Below are positions 11,412 through 20,601 of a stretch of DNA of 64,000 nt, in pieces. The translations under genes were made by a program, and so were the position numbers. Origin of the DNA: Haematococcus lacustris (lineage: Eukaryota > Chlorophyta > Chlorophyceae > Chlamydomonadales > Haematococcaceae); contig JASKMD010000025.1 in NCBI GenBank assembly GCA_030144725.1, forward strand, positions 7,866,033 to 7,930,032. Direction: 5' to 3'. Positions within the stretch are counted from its first letter, which is position 1. Each line of letters starts with the position of its first letter. Below the pieces are notes generated by a model that was not told the DNA's origin, did no database searches, and was given only the letters and a program-made list of their open reading frames with translations.

Positions 11412-12225
11412 GGTCCCTGCATTCGTCCCTGCGCTCATCCCTGCACTCGTCCCTGCGCTCATCCCTGCGCCCGTCCCTGCGCCCACAATCCCTGCACTCG
11501 TCCCTGCGCTCGTCCCTGCGCCCGTCCCTGCGCCTGTCATCCCTGCACTCGTCCCTGCGCTCGTCCCTGCGCCCGTCATCCCTGCACTCGTCCCTGCGCT
11601 CGTCCATGCGCCCGTCCCTGCGCCCGTCATCCCTGCACTCGTCCCTGCGCTCATCCCTGCACTCGTCCCTGCGCTCGTCCCTGCACTCGTCCCTGCGCCC
11701 GTTATCCCTGCATTCGTCCCTGCGCTCGTCCCTGCGCCCGTCCCTGCGCCCGTTATCCCTGCACTCGTCCCTGCGTTTATCCCTGCACTCGTCCCTGCGC
11801 TCATCCCTGCGCCCGTCCCTGCGCCCACAATCCCTGCACTCGTCCCTGCGCATCCCTCCAGTCCCTGCGCTCCGTCCCTGCGCCCCCGTCCCTCCATCCC
11901 TGCACTCGTCCCTGCGCTTATCCCTGCACTCGTCCCTGCGCTCGTCCCTTCGCCCGTCCCTGCGCCCGCAATCCCTGCACTCGTCCCTGCGCTTATCCCT
12001 GCACTCGTCCCTGCGCCCGTTATCCCTGCACTCATCCCTGCACTCGTCCCTGCATCCGTCCCTGCACCCCCCCCTCCATCCCTGCACTCGTCCATGCGTC
12101 CCCCCTTCCATCCCTGCATTCGTCCCTGCGCCCCCAAGTCATCCCTGCGTCCATCCCTGCACCCCCCCTTCCATCCCTGCACTCGTCCCTGCGCCCCACC
12201 CTCCATCCCTGCATCCGTCCCTTCG
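11412..12225. repeat. 12-bp minisatellite CGTCCCTGC(A/G)C(T/C)
   Basis: More than 60 copies of a 12-bp unit CGTCCCTGCGCT with A/G and T/C variants, looser at the right end (CATCCCTGCACCCCCCCTC). The 12-bp period keeps several frames open on both strands, which produces false arginine/cysteine- and serine/leucine-rich ORFs. Confidence 0.95.
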
Positions 12226-12383
12226 TGAACGCCTCGGGCCGCCGAGCCTCTGTCTTTGACTTTTTTGAACTGATTTTTTCTGAAATGGATTCCTTACATC
12301 ACAAGCTACCAATTGGCCGAGTTTCAGCCCATTTGGACAAGGTCGGCTAAAGCGCAGGGAGAAACGCAGGGACTAATTTGTAG

Positions 12384-13363
12384 GAGTGTGCTTTCTACCA
12401 AGGAGAACAGCCCTTTCGACACCCATGAACGCAAGCTCATTGAGGAGCGCTTCAAGCACATCCGCGTGCCAGTGGACTACGGACGCCAGCCCCATCACAT
12501 TGCCACATGCAGGTACGATGACAAATCAACAGGGGCAATGGGAGCAACAATGGCACAACTGGGACTAGGACAGCATAGATGTGTAAGAGATGGAGTTGTT
12601 GTGCAATGTATGTAATCTATGGCTGGAAGTGAATATAGGTAGGAGCATAATCACACGAGATGAAGATGCTATGTTTGCATTGCAGTGCCTGGATCATGGA
12701 CGACTACATGAACTTCCTCAAGCACGAGTGGGAGTACGTGTTCTTGGACATCCTGAAGCGAAGCACAACCAACCGCCGACTACACTTTGAGCTGTGGGAG
12801 CACCTGGTCCAAGCTGTGCTTCACTATCTGACGCCAGGTATGTAGGTTATAGATGTAGCTGAGGTACTGTTGTTACTAGGACCACCATAATGATCACCAT
12901 CATATAGTGCTGTGATAACACATTCAAATGCTACTTTTGCCAGGGGCTGACACACCTGCAACAGTGGAGGCCAACATCCAAAAGGGCTTCCAGAACCTGC
13001 TGGACTACGCTAAAAAGCTGGAGAAGCACAAGGTGGACCTGCATGTCCCGGCCCACATGTTCTCTCCCAACCTCCACATGTGTGTATGCCGGTGAGTGAG
13101 CAGAAGGGCGTTGATGTCAGTTACTCCACCATCTTCGAGACCAATAGCCCCTCCTAGTTTGTCACCATGAATAAGACGGCCTATAACACCCCTCCAAAGG
13201 CGACTATGATACTCACTTTCCATGTAAATATGATTTCTAATGCAGTACATGGATTGCTGTGATGTGCGCAGGCTGCTGTATCAAGAGCTGCAACGTGGCC
13301 GCAGCTTTCGTGATGCTGAGTTTTGGTTGGAGCGCGCCATGCAGTACATGAAGCGCTGGGGAG
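12384..13363 (+). CDS. transposon-like gene, four exons running into gap; partial
   Basis: Exons 12384-12512, 12686-12837, 12944-13091 and 13272-13363 (to the gap) have consistent phases across GT-AG introns. The product includes HERKLIEERFKHIRVPVDYG, DDYMNFLKHEWEYVFLDIL, NLLDYAKKLEKHKVDLHVP, then HMFSPNLHMCVCRLLYQELQ and DAEFWLERAMQYMKRW. The block in which NLH, a Cys and EL are followed by E-x-W-x-E-R-x-x-Q is reminiscent of C-terminal regions of plant/algal transposase-like ORFs, but I cannot name the family. The 5' start is not resolved and the 3' end is lost in the N gap. Confidence 0.5.
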
Positions 13364-13863
13364 NNNNNNNNNNNNNNNNNNNNNNNNNNNNNNNNNNNNN
13401 NNNNNNNNNNNNNNNNNNNNNNNNNNNNNNNNNNNNNNNNNNNNNNNNNNNNNNNNNNNNNNNNNNNNNNNNNNNNNNNNNNNNNNNNNNNNNNNNNNNN
13501 NNNNNNNNNNNNNNNNNNNNNNNNNNNNNNNNNNNNNNNNNNNNNNNNNNNNNNNNNNNNNNNNNNNNNNNNNNNNNNNNNNNNNNNNNNNNNNNNNNNN
13601 NNNNNNNNNNNNNNNNNNNNNNNNNNNNNNNNNNNNNNNNNNNNNNNNNNNNNNNNNNNNNNNNNNNNNNNNNNNNNNNNNNNNNNNNNNNNNNNNNNNN
13701 NNNNNNNNNNNNNNNNNNNNNNNNNNNNNNNNNNNNNNNNNNNNNNNNNNNNNNNNNNNNNNNNNNNNNNNNNNNNNNNNNNNNNNNNNNNNNNNNNNNN
13801 NNNNNNNNNNNNNNNNNNNNNNNNNNNNNNNNNNNNNNNNNNNNNNNNNNNNNNNNNNNNNNN
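13364..13863. other. assembly gap (500 N)
   Basis: Exactly 500 N, a placeholder length; the true distance is unknown. ORFs that run through it are meaningless there. Confidence 0.99.
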
Positions 13864-14378
13864 ATGGCAGCTTGTGAATCTTGCGTCTCTGTGTCAGCTG
13901 GCTGGTCATGCCAACCTGTGGCGGTCAGGGCTGGCAGGTGGTAGTAAGGCAGGTCGGCTTGTCTCTTGTCAGCCTCTGTTTGGCTGGCACTGTAGAAGGT
14001 GCACTGTGTGGTTTGTTCCATCCTTGAGGTATCACAGCTGGTGGGCTGTGAGATATTACCGCAGCAAGGTTGCTGGGTATGCTTGTCTGTGCCGAAGGCT
14101 TTTCTGGAGCAGCAGTATCGCTGTGTACTGTCGGACCAGCACAGGAGCTGGGTTTGGAGGCGCAGAGGCCAGTTTTTTACGCAGCCCTTGGGCTGGATTT
14201 CGGAACTTCTGACTGCGCGGTCACCTCTAGGGGTGCCGTCCGGGTGGGTTGGCAGACGTATCGGAGGGCACCCACTGGCTTCCTCTCCGAACACGTCCCC
14301 AACCCACCCGATGCAGGCCAGGGTCAGCACAAGCAACAGAGCAGAGCGCCTACCAAGGCGTTCGACCTCCATCGCCAT
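13864..14378 (-). CDS. secreted Cys-rich protein, 3' part lost in gap
   Basis: The ORF begins at 14378 with MAMEVERLGRRSALLLVLTL, followed by ACIGWVGDVFGEEAS. A basic n-region, hydrophobic core and small-residue c-region together form a good signal peptide of about 30 residues. The mature part has at least ten cysteines, with clusters CWSDSTQRYCCS and QPCCG, and no transmembrane segment before the gap. I do not recognise the family; a cell-wall or extracellular role is inferred only from the signal peptide. The C-terminus is not available. Confidence 0.45.
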
Positions 14379-14904
14379 CGTTGACCTCCGACTCGGTTAT
14401 GTCTCGGCTTCAAATAAGCAGCTGCTTCCAGCTGTATTGTCAGCGAGGCGTGTCTTAGCGTGAGCGGTCCAGAAAACTTCTTCGATTTTCTCAAACCGAA
14501 AAAAGTCCACAAAGCATCAAAGTTAATGATTCAAATTTGAGCCGTTGCGGGGCATTCAGTCAACTCTACGATCACCAGCGTCGCTTAGGCTGCTCTAAAT
14601 GATGCAACAGTCAAATCTGCAGTAATGATGCAGCAATGCTCTAAAAGGCTGCTCTAAATGCAGCAGCAGTCAGATCTGAGTACGGTTACGGCAATGGAGG
14701 CAGGGAGGTAGTTATGGCATGGAGGCAGTTGGCAGGTGCGGTTGGGAGAGGTGGTCGCTATAGCCTGTGTTGCGCCCTCTAAAACCTGATTTGGCGTTGG
14801 TGGGCTGTCTAACTATGTCTCATGTGTCACCGCTTGCGCTTGGCAGCTGTTGGGGCTATTTACCACCTCCCATACAAGTTTCTCTTCACCACCACTATCG
14901 CCCA
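14379..14904. other. intergenic, no gene seen
   Basis: Probably includes the promoter of the minus-strand secreted ORF. It holds small direct repeats of GCTGCTCTAAATG(AT)GCA at about 14590-14665 and CATGGAGGCAG-like words near 14690-14730. No ORF with gene character. Confidence 0.5.
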
Positions 14905-15141
14905 CCCACCCCACCCCACCCCACCCCACCCCACCCCACCCCACCCCACCCCACCCCACCCCACCCCACCCCACCCCACCCCACCCCACCCCACCCCACC
15001 CCACCCCACCCCACCCCACCCCACCCCACCCCACCCCACCCCACCCCACCCCACCCCACCCCACCCCACCCCACCCCACCCCACCCCACCCCACCCAACC
15101 CAACCCAACCCAACCCAACCCCACCCAACCCCACCCCACCC
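14905..15141. repeat. pentanucleotide satellite (CCCCA)n
   Basis: About 45 units of CCCCA, with CCCAA variants at the right end (15096-15120). All three forward frames give proline/histidine/threonine repeats, which are artefacts. Confidence 0.97.
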
Positions 15142-16171
15142 TTGGTTCTTTGCCGTTGCTTGTTCGCTGGCGCATGGGGCAGCCAGCGAGCAAAGACTGC
15201 AATGGCTTGCGCTGATGCTTAGATAACACGCATTGACCGCCCGCGCAACCGCCAATGTAATAAATATGATCGGAAATGATCCAGTATCTAGAGAGTACTT
15301 GCATAAAGGATACCAACCCCATAACAAAGTTGAATGTTATGACATGAATCTTGGTACACAACACTTCCTCGGGGGTGTAAGAATGGGATTGGAAACCTAA
15401 AATCGAGGGGAAACCGGGGTGGCGAGATACATAGCATTCAGTACATCATGATTGTTTTAAGTACTGTATGACATAAAACTTACTATTGCATTGCCCATTT
15501 GCCATCAAAATTACTTGAACTCCAAGCCTTGCACGGCTGTTGAAAGCTAATTAATAGTAGATATCTGAGGTATAGGGAAGAGTATAGGCGTCCTTATTTT
15601 CTCATATTGGGGCGTTGGATGGCTAGGGGCAAGGGGTCAACCGCGCCGTACTCAGAGCTTACAATCACATACGTGATGGCCTGATGCTAATTTGACCCAG
15701 CAGACGTCGATGGCCTAGCGAGTTGCACGAAATGAATGAAAGAAATCAATCGCTGCACCATTCCAACGCCAAGCCATGCCAATGCCAAGCCATTCCAAAG
15801 CCAAGCATGAATGATTGGCTCACATGAAGGGCAACATGCCCTCATGCTGGCACACACAGTTTCTCATTGGCAAAGAGGCAGGCCATGGCTTCAGGGCAGA
15901 CTCCCTGGGGCACGTATGGCCATGGGGCGGGGGAAGGGTACAGGGGCTGCTTGCTGTCAGGCCGCATGACTAGGGCCAGGCTGTATTGAATATGGCGCGT
16001 TGAAGCCCCCAATAGGAGCTGAGACTGAAGGGGCATGGACGATTGCAGGGTGACTGCCACAGGGTGGGACATGGCTGCTTGTGGGGTTGCTGCATTAGGG
16101 GGGAAGCTCGCCACATGATGGCTGCCCAAGGGGGGTCCTGCGCCAGGTAGCCCGCGAGGTCGGATGCGTCC
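15142..16171. other. intergenic, no gene seen
   Basis: A less GC-rich stretch without convincing ORFs. It contains a run of degenerate CCAATGCCAAGCCATTC words at about 15760-15815. It ends where base composition becomes sharply GC-rich at the hydroxylase-like pseudogene. Confidence 0.5.
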
Positions 16172-16740
16172 ATGACGCTGGCGCTCGCGTCGCGCCTTAG
16201 TCCAACGATGATGTGGGCCGACCGCATGGTCGACATCACCATCTTTACCGCGCCCATGTCCGCCGTCTACCCGCGCGCTTGGGCCGCCGCGGGCGCCGCG
16301 CCGCTCCTGGCATACTGGGTGCACCGTCTGGCGCACACCCCGCGCTTCGCGCGGCCGCTCATGCACGCGGCGCTGCACCACAGGGCGGGGGGCTGGCACG
16401 CCTCGCTGGCGTCGCTGGCGGTCGACTTTTTCTTGGTGTGCGGCGTGGCGCTGCTGCCCGTCCCCGGCGTTGCGCGCGTGGTCGACCCGGTGGTGTTCAC
16501 CATGTTTGCGCTGGCGTACTCGCTCATCCACCTGACCACGTACCACGCGCCGTGAGGGGCGCGCGTCAACCGCGCGCACCGCGCGCACCACGCGGACACG
16601 CGCTCCAACTACGGCCCGGCCTGGATGGACGTCGCGTTCGGCACGGGCACTCTTTCGCGCGGACCATCGCCTGCGCCGCCGCGATCAGCTGGGCGGTGGC
16701 GGGGGTAATCGGCCCCGGCGCGCACCATCTACCATCTGGC
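16172..16740 (+). pseudogene. fatty-acid hydroxylase-superfamily gene with in-frame stop
   Basis: A GC-rich reading frame carries the His boxes of the fatty-acid hydroxylase/sterol desaturase superfamily: YWVHRLAHTP, then MHAALHHR, then LIHLTTYHAP. A TGA at 16553-16555 interrupts it, and in the same frame the third box continues: NRAHRAHHADTRSNYGPAWM and DVAFGTG, the usual HRxHH-x-D-x(4)-NYG end. Known members are di-iron membrane enzymes hydroxylating or desaturating lipids. There is no obvious N-terminal half and the frame runs into noise after about 16650. Very high third-position GC and no introns set it apart from neighbours, suggesting capture from a bacterium or large DNA virus. A single base change could explain the stop. 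Confidence 0.7.
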
Positions 16741-16823
16741 TGAAAATTTGGCGGCGCTTGCGGGGGGTCGAGCAAACAAGCAACCCAGCAACCTGGCAAA
16801 CAAGCACTCGAGCACTCTGAGAT

Positions 16824-17201
16824 ATGTCGCGGGTTAAGCTGGCGCCACTCACGCTGCAAAAGAAGGACACCAAGATTGTACCCGCCCAGGGAAAAGATAC
16901 CCAAGAAAAAGATACAGTGCAATCAACCGCGAAAGTATCCCTGGAATACGCGTCAAAGTTTCGCGCTGTCCACATAGCGACGGTGACGTCGTCAACTCTC
17001 GGCTTAACTTCAGAGTTGCAGAAGGCAGATTACGCAAGGCGCAAGGCCACTATCGATAGTGGTAACTTGGAGGTTGTGCAAAATGCACTGAATGAGTTTG
17101 AATTTGCGATCAACACGAACATCACCGACTTCGCCGTGGCCACTCGTGCCGCCAAAATCGCTCTGGCTAAGTGCCTCGGTGACTTGGTACGAGGCACTTA
17201 G
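16824..17201 (+). CDS. palindrome ORF, left copy (125 aa, unknown)
   Basis: The ORF begins at ATG near the outer end of the left arm (MSRVKLAPLTLQKKDTK) and crosses the spacer to stop inside the other arm. It is lysine-rich at the start, then helical (SELQKADYARRKATIDSGN, NALNEFEFAINTNI), ending TRAAKIALAKC. No known domain or signal peptide is seen. It could be the end fragment of a larger mobile-element or viral gene. Confidence 0.4.
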   Translation: MSRVKLAPLTLQKKDTKIVPAQGKDTQEKDTVQSTAKVSLEYASKFRAVHIATVTSSTLGLTSELQKADYARRKATIDSGNLEVVQNALNEFEFAINTNITDFAVATRAAKIALAKCLGDLVRGT

Positions 17202-17544
17202 CTAGCGCGACTTTGGCGGCACGAGTGCCCACGGTGAAGTCGATGATGTTCGTGTTGATCGCAAGATCAAACTCATTCAGTGCATTTAGCACAACCTCCA
17301 AGTTACCACTATCGATAGTGGCCTTGCGCCTTGCGTAATCTGCCTTCTGCAACTCTGAAGTTAAGCCGAGAGTTGACGACGTCACCGTCGCTATGTGGAC
17401 AGCGCGAAACTTTGACGCGTATTCCAGGGATACTTTCGCGATTGATTGCACTGTATCTTTTTCCTGGGTATCTTTTCCATGGGCGGGTACACTCTTGGTG
17501 TCCTTCTTTTGCAGCGTGAGTGGCGCCAGCTTAACCCGCGACAT
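17167..17544 (-). CDS. palindrome ORF, right copy (125 aa, unknown)
   Basis: Same length, start and frame as the left copy, on the opposite strand. The two proteins differ at about ten scattered positions in the shared part (for example IV/SV, AQG/AHG, EFEF/EFDL, TDFAVA/IDFTVG). Most base changes between arms alter the amino acid, so I see no sign of purifying selection since the duplication, yet both frames remain open. Confidence 0.4.
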   Translation of the reverse strand: MSRVKLAPLTLQKKDTKSVPAHGKDTQEKDTVQSIAKVSLEYASKFRAVHIATVTSSTLGLTSELQKADYARRKATIDSGNLEVVLNALNEFDLAINTNIIDFTVGTRAAKVALAKCLVPSHRGT

Positions 17545-17563
17545 ATCTCAGAGTGCTCGAGTG

Positions 17564-17834
17564 AAGCGTGCAAAACACCACGCCGACAACCGATAACTAC
17601 CTTCGTTCCCACAGCATGACACGGCCAGGGTTTAGAACGTTTCCCCCCCGAGGAGTCGAACCTCTGAAGCAGGTGTGCGCGAAGGCCCACCTGCCCCTTT
17701 CGCCCACCATGTCACACTGCAGTACAGAAGTACTGGGAGGCGAGCTAGGCTTCGAGGAACCGTTCGCTAAATTCCTCCCCCTCCAAAGAGGAAACGTTCC
17801 GCCCTCGTGAGAACACAAGGACTCGCAACACTAA
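17564..17834 (-). promoter_or_regulatory. region downstream of chromovirus integrase: polypurine-tract candidate
   Basis: On the minus strand, shortly after the integrase stop, a purine run CCTCTTTGGAGGGGGAGGAA (17772-17791) lies where a Ty3/gypsy polypurine tract is expected. What follows would be the start of the 3' LTR, but it is cut by the palindrome at 17563 and no second LTR is visible. Assignment rests on position and composition only. Confidence 0.35.
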
Positions 17835-18400
17835 TTAGTGATGCAAGGACAAACCATGCACTGCATTATATGCAGTCAACACTTCTAGGCAGTTCACAAG
17901 GTTATTCCTTGGCTCCCATGTGTTGTAAGAGTCATCATAACCCTGCCACTTGACTAAGTAGCCTCGTGCTTTACCAGCACGTACGCCACGATGGGCAAGC
18001 AACTTCTCCACCTCATACAGAGGCGCCTCATCCAACCACTCCACAGGAGGAGGCAAGTGAGGATGCTCACTGGTGTAGGGTCTCAAAAGAGACACATGGA
18101 ACACAGCGTGCATGCGTGCCATGGCTTGTGGCAGGTCTAGGCGAACGGCAATAGGACCTACATGATCTAGCACCTTGAAACGTCCTATGAACCTAGGCAG
18201 CAGCTTCTTAGCCTTACCTGGTTTCATCCTGAGGTTCTTAGTGTTAAGGAGCACCAACTGACCAGTGTGGTACTCCACTTCCTTACGTCCCTTGTTGGCC
18301 AGATAGGCCTGCCGCCGCTGAGCCAGCTCCATGAAATGGCGAGCCTGCTTGACATTGCCACTCGTAGAAAAGACCGCACTATAAGTGCCACCTAAGGGTA
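17835..18400 (-). pseudogene. Ty3/gypsy chromovirus integrase C-terminus with chromodomain (fragment)
   Basis: The ORF from about 18332, with readable frame up to about 18390, begins with the integrase C-terminal GPY/F-type region: MELAQRRQAYLANKGRK, VLLNTKNLRMKPGKAKKLLP, RFIGRFKVLDHVGPIAVRL, then MHAVFHVSLLRPY. A chromodomain follows: YEVEKLLAHRG, YLVKWQGYDDSYNTWEP, NLVNC. This is the diagnostic end of chromovirus Pol, where the chromodomain guides integration to marked chromatin. Only the last ~165 codons remain; protease, RT and the integrase core are absent, so the element is 5'-truncated near 18400. Confidence 0.88.
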
Positions 18401-18450
18401 CTTTTTTTTCTAATGGAAGTCTTCAGTTACTCATAGGCAAGCCAACGCAC

Positions 18451-18485
18451 TTGAAAGAAAAAATCAACTCCAAGTGGCTGGCGAG
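18451..18485. repeat. LINE target-site duplication, 3'-side copy (35 bp)
   Basis: TTGAAAGAAAAAATC... to ...GTGGCTGGCGAG, 35 bp, identical to 31546-31580. Together these define the outer limits of the LINE. Confidence 0.92.
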
Positions 18486-18521
18486 AAGAAGAAGAAGAAG
18501 ACTACTCCGGCGTGGAGCCGG
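18486..18521 (-). promoter_or_regulatory. LINE 3' tail and hairpin
   Basis: The 3' end consists of (AAG)n on the + strand, i.e. a (CTT)n tail of the element, preceded by a stem-loop CCGGC-GTGGA-GCCGG (18507-18521). The copy at 60 kb has CCGGT-ATTC-ACCGG in the same place, keeping the pairing by a compensatory change. LINE RTs commonly recognise 3'-UTR structures, so this is a candidate recognition element. Confidence 0.6.
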
Positions 18522-18598
18522 CGTGCATTAAGGAAGGAGCTTCCGCCTGGGGCGCGGCCTGCTCCCACCACCTACCCTGGGTGATGGAGAGACCCTTC

Positions 18599-19468
18599 CT
18601 AGCCCCAGTCCCCTTTCCCTGCTCTGAGTCTGTAACTTGTTTTGGCGATGCTATGTGAGCTTATCACTACGTGCCGGGTGAGCTTGTTAAGTAGTTTGAT
18701 GGTGTTAGTGTGTGTTACACCCAACTCCCTCATATGTTGCTTGGTGTGTGCTTCGTATGTAATGCCGCCTATGCCAAGTAGGATAGGTCGGATGGTAACG
18801 GTGTTGCCAGCTTCCCGGATGGCCGTGGCGAGGGCTGCGTGTTGTGTGCTGGCTTTTTCTAGTTGTTCGGTCCATCGAGAGTCGGCGCAATATTTAATCT
18901 CCAATATAGTGACGTGCTTGTTGGACTCGTCCTTATCCCTGTTTCTTTTGTTGCTTTTGGTGGTGACCATGATGATATCAGGGCGGGTTGTCGTATTGTG
19001 TGCTGTTGGCAGGCCTATGGCTGCAAGGGTGTCGCTTAAGGTGGTGTTAGGGAGATCCATGTCGTTTTGCTCGCCGCGTGCGTGGGTGCCGATGTTAGTG
19101 CATGTGATGCGCCCTCCTTGCGAGCCTTTACTGATCGCTTTAGTGATGAGGCGTCCCGCCCCGTTGTGCCGCTCTTGTACTAAAGCTGCAGTGCGGGTGC
19201 ATCCCGAGAGAAGGTGAGTAGCACTATCGGCCTCGCCGCAGAGCGGGCACCGATCGTCCGCGGTCTTCCCCCAGCGCATCGCCAATTTCTGGTTGTAGAG
19301 CCCGCCAGTGCGGTAGAGCAGTGCTGTTCTTTGGGCAGCGGTCGGGATGCCCGGGTCGAGCATTACTCTTTCACATGACCCTTTGGCGGCGACCCTGGCG
19401 ATGTCTTGGGACATCTGGTAGTAGATGCTATCTTGGTTTGCGAGTCCCAGTTTGTGTTTGGCGCGCAT
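18599..19468 (-). pseudogene. LINE C-terminal domain: CCHC zinc knuckle and PD-(D/E)XK endonuclease
   Basis: Reading from 19468: a region homologous to LINE connectors (MRAKHKLGLANQDSIYYQM), the zinc motif CPLCGEADSATHLLSGC (C-x2-C-x8-H-x4-C), then the nuclease core RPDIIMV...VTILEIKYC, which supplies the D and E-x-K of the PD-(D/E)XK fold, followed by SRWTEQLEKA. The C-terminal stretch, ILLGIGGITYEAHTKQH and SIAKTSYRLRAGKG, is shared with the copy at 60 kb. This is the likely target-nicking endonuclease. This 289-codon part is intact, but upstream domains are in other frames. Confidence 0.8.
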
Positions 19469-19573
19469 ATGTGTGCGTACGCTGTGTCGGCAGTCCGGTA
19501 GCGGTATGGTGGTGCCAGTTTCGGTGGTTGCGCTCAGCCAGGTCTGTTGTTCGGTGTGCTCGTGCGGGGCCTG

Positions 19574-19806
19574 AGTGTGGGTTAGGGTTAGGGTTAGGGT
19601 TAGGGTTAGGGTTAGGGTTAGGGTTAGGGTTAGGGTTAGGGTTAGGGTAAGGGTTAGGGTTAGGGTTAGGATTAGGGTTAGGGTTAGGGTTAGGGTTAGG
19701 GTTAGGGTTAGGCTAAGGGTTAGGCTAACCCTAACCCTAACCCTAACCCTAACCCTAACCCTAACCCTAACCCTAACCCTAACCCTAACCCTAACCCTAA
19801 CCCTGA
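19574..19806. repeat. head-to-head telomeric block (TTAGGG)n(CCCTAA)n
   Basis: About 24 TTAGGG units (to about 19722) meet about 13 CCCTAA units (from about 19727) through TTAGGCTAAGGGTTAGGCTAA. This is the orientation produced by joining two chromosome ends. It sits between the RNase H and CCHC parts of the LINE, whose coding sequence resumes on both sides. Confidence 0.95.
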
Positions 19807-20600
19807 GTACATAGCCGCGTGTTTGGCCAGGGTGTCTGCCGCTTCATTTCCGATGATGCCGGAATGTGCCCGGACTTTTCGTAGGTGTATAGTGTCGCGG
19901 CTGTTCATGATCAGGGTGGCGATGTCGGCCAATATGTCCCTATGATGATGTGTGCGGATCGACATTGGGTTGGCCAGTGCTCTCCGTATTTGGTATATGG
20001 AGCAGAGGCTGTCAGTGGCGATATGGGTTGCTCCCGATTTGATGGCCGCGTGGATAGCTGCGAGCTCTGCTCTGTTTATGGTGTTGTGGTCGGGTAGGGC
20101 AATGGTGAGCCGCTCGTCATTCTCCGGTGTGTACACTCCCGCTCCCACTTTCCGCGACGGGGCGCGATCCGTTCCTTGCATGCAGCTGCCATCTGTGTAC
20201 GTGACAGTCCTCCAGTTGGGGATGACCATACTTGATGTTGTGCGGAACGGGGGTGCGATCTGGTTGGGTTGGCGCATGTGCCCCGTGGCGGGGAGCTCGC
20301 GGTCTGCCGGGAGGTGCATGTGCTTGTAGTGCCCGCTGGGCAGTTGGGTGGGCTGGACGTGCTTCGAGGGTTGGTTGTGTTTAGGGTGCCGTTCGGGTCT
20401 GGGGTGTAGCGCCGTGGCTGTGTTGGTCAGCCAGCCCTGTGGATTCCCTTTTGTGACGAGTTGTTGCCCCGCCTTGTTTCAAACGATGTAGGTGAGCAGC
20501 GTGGCGTGTTTGCATGACTTGGTAGCTGCCTTTGATTTGTCAAGGGGGATGGTGGCCAGGTGCTGACAGTACTCCGGGTAGCTTTTGAGCATGGCTATGT
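19807..20600 (-). pseudogene. LINE RNase H domain
   Basis: From about 20230 down to 19807 the frame reads a full RNase H set: YTDGSC (first Asp), NRAELAAIHAAI (Glu), HIATDSLCSIYQ (second Asp) and RAHSGIIGNEAADTLAKHAA (final Asp). The role is removal of the RNA strand during retrotransposition. Upstream (20240-20600) is a basic linker with a frame break near 20480 and a stop at 20602. The domain itself appears intact but is cut from the following domain by the telomeric block. Confidence 0.85.
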
Positions 20601-20601
20601 G

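Larger units (their letters stand above)
16805..17563. repeat. palindrome: 2 x 373-bp inverted repeat with 13-bp spacer
   Basis: The left arm (16805-17177) starts CACTCGAGCACTCTGAG and ends GCTAAGTGCCTC. The right arm (17191-17563) is its reverse complement with roughly 5% mismatches and no indel, since both arms are exactly 373 bp. The spacer is GGTGACTTGGTAC. Each arm carries one copy of the same ORF, arranged tail to tail. Confidence 0.93.

Noticed and set aside
11242..12350. Arg/Cys-rich and Ser/Leu-rich ORFs near 12 kb
   Set aside because: Translation of a 12-bp minisatellite; all frames open.
13181..14378. ORFs running through the N gaps (13364-13863 and 33204-33703)
   Set aside because: The unknown bases are translated as X and cannot support continuity.
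14767..15364. Pro/His/Thr and Gly/Val/Trp ORFs at 15 kb
   Set aside because: CCCCA satellite artefacts.
17640..17705. tRNA-like T-arm (GAGGTTCGACTCCTC on the minus strand)
   Set aside because: No matching 5' acceptor strand, D-arm or anticodon arm at the right distance; not a complete tRNA.
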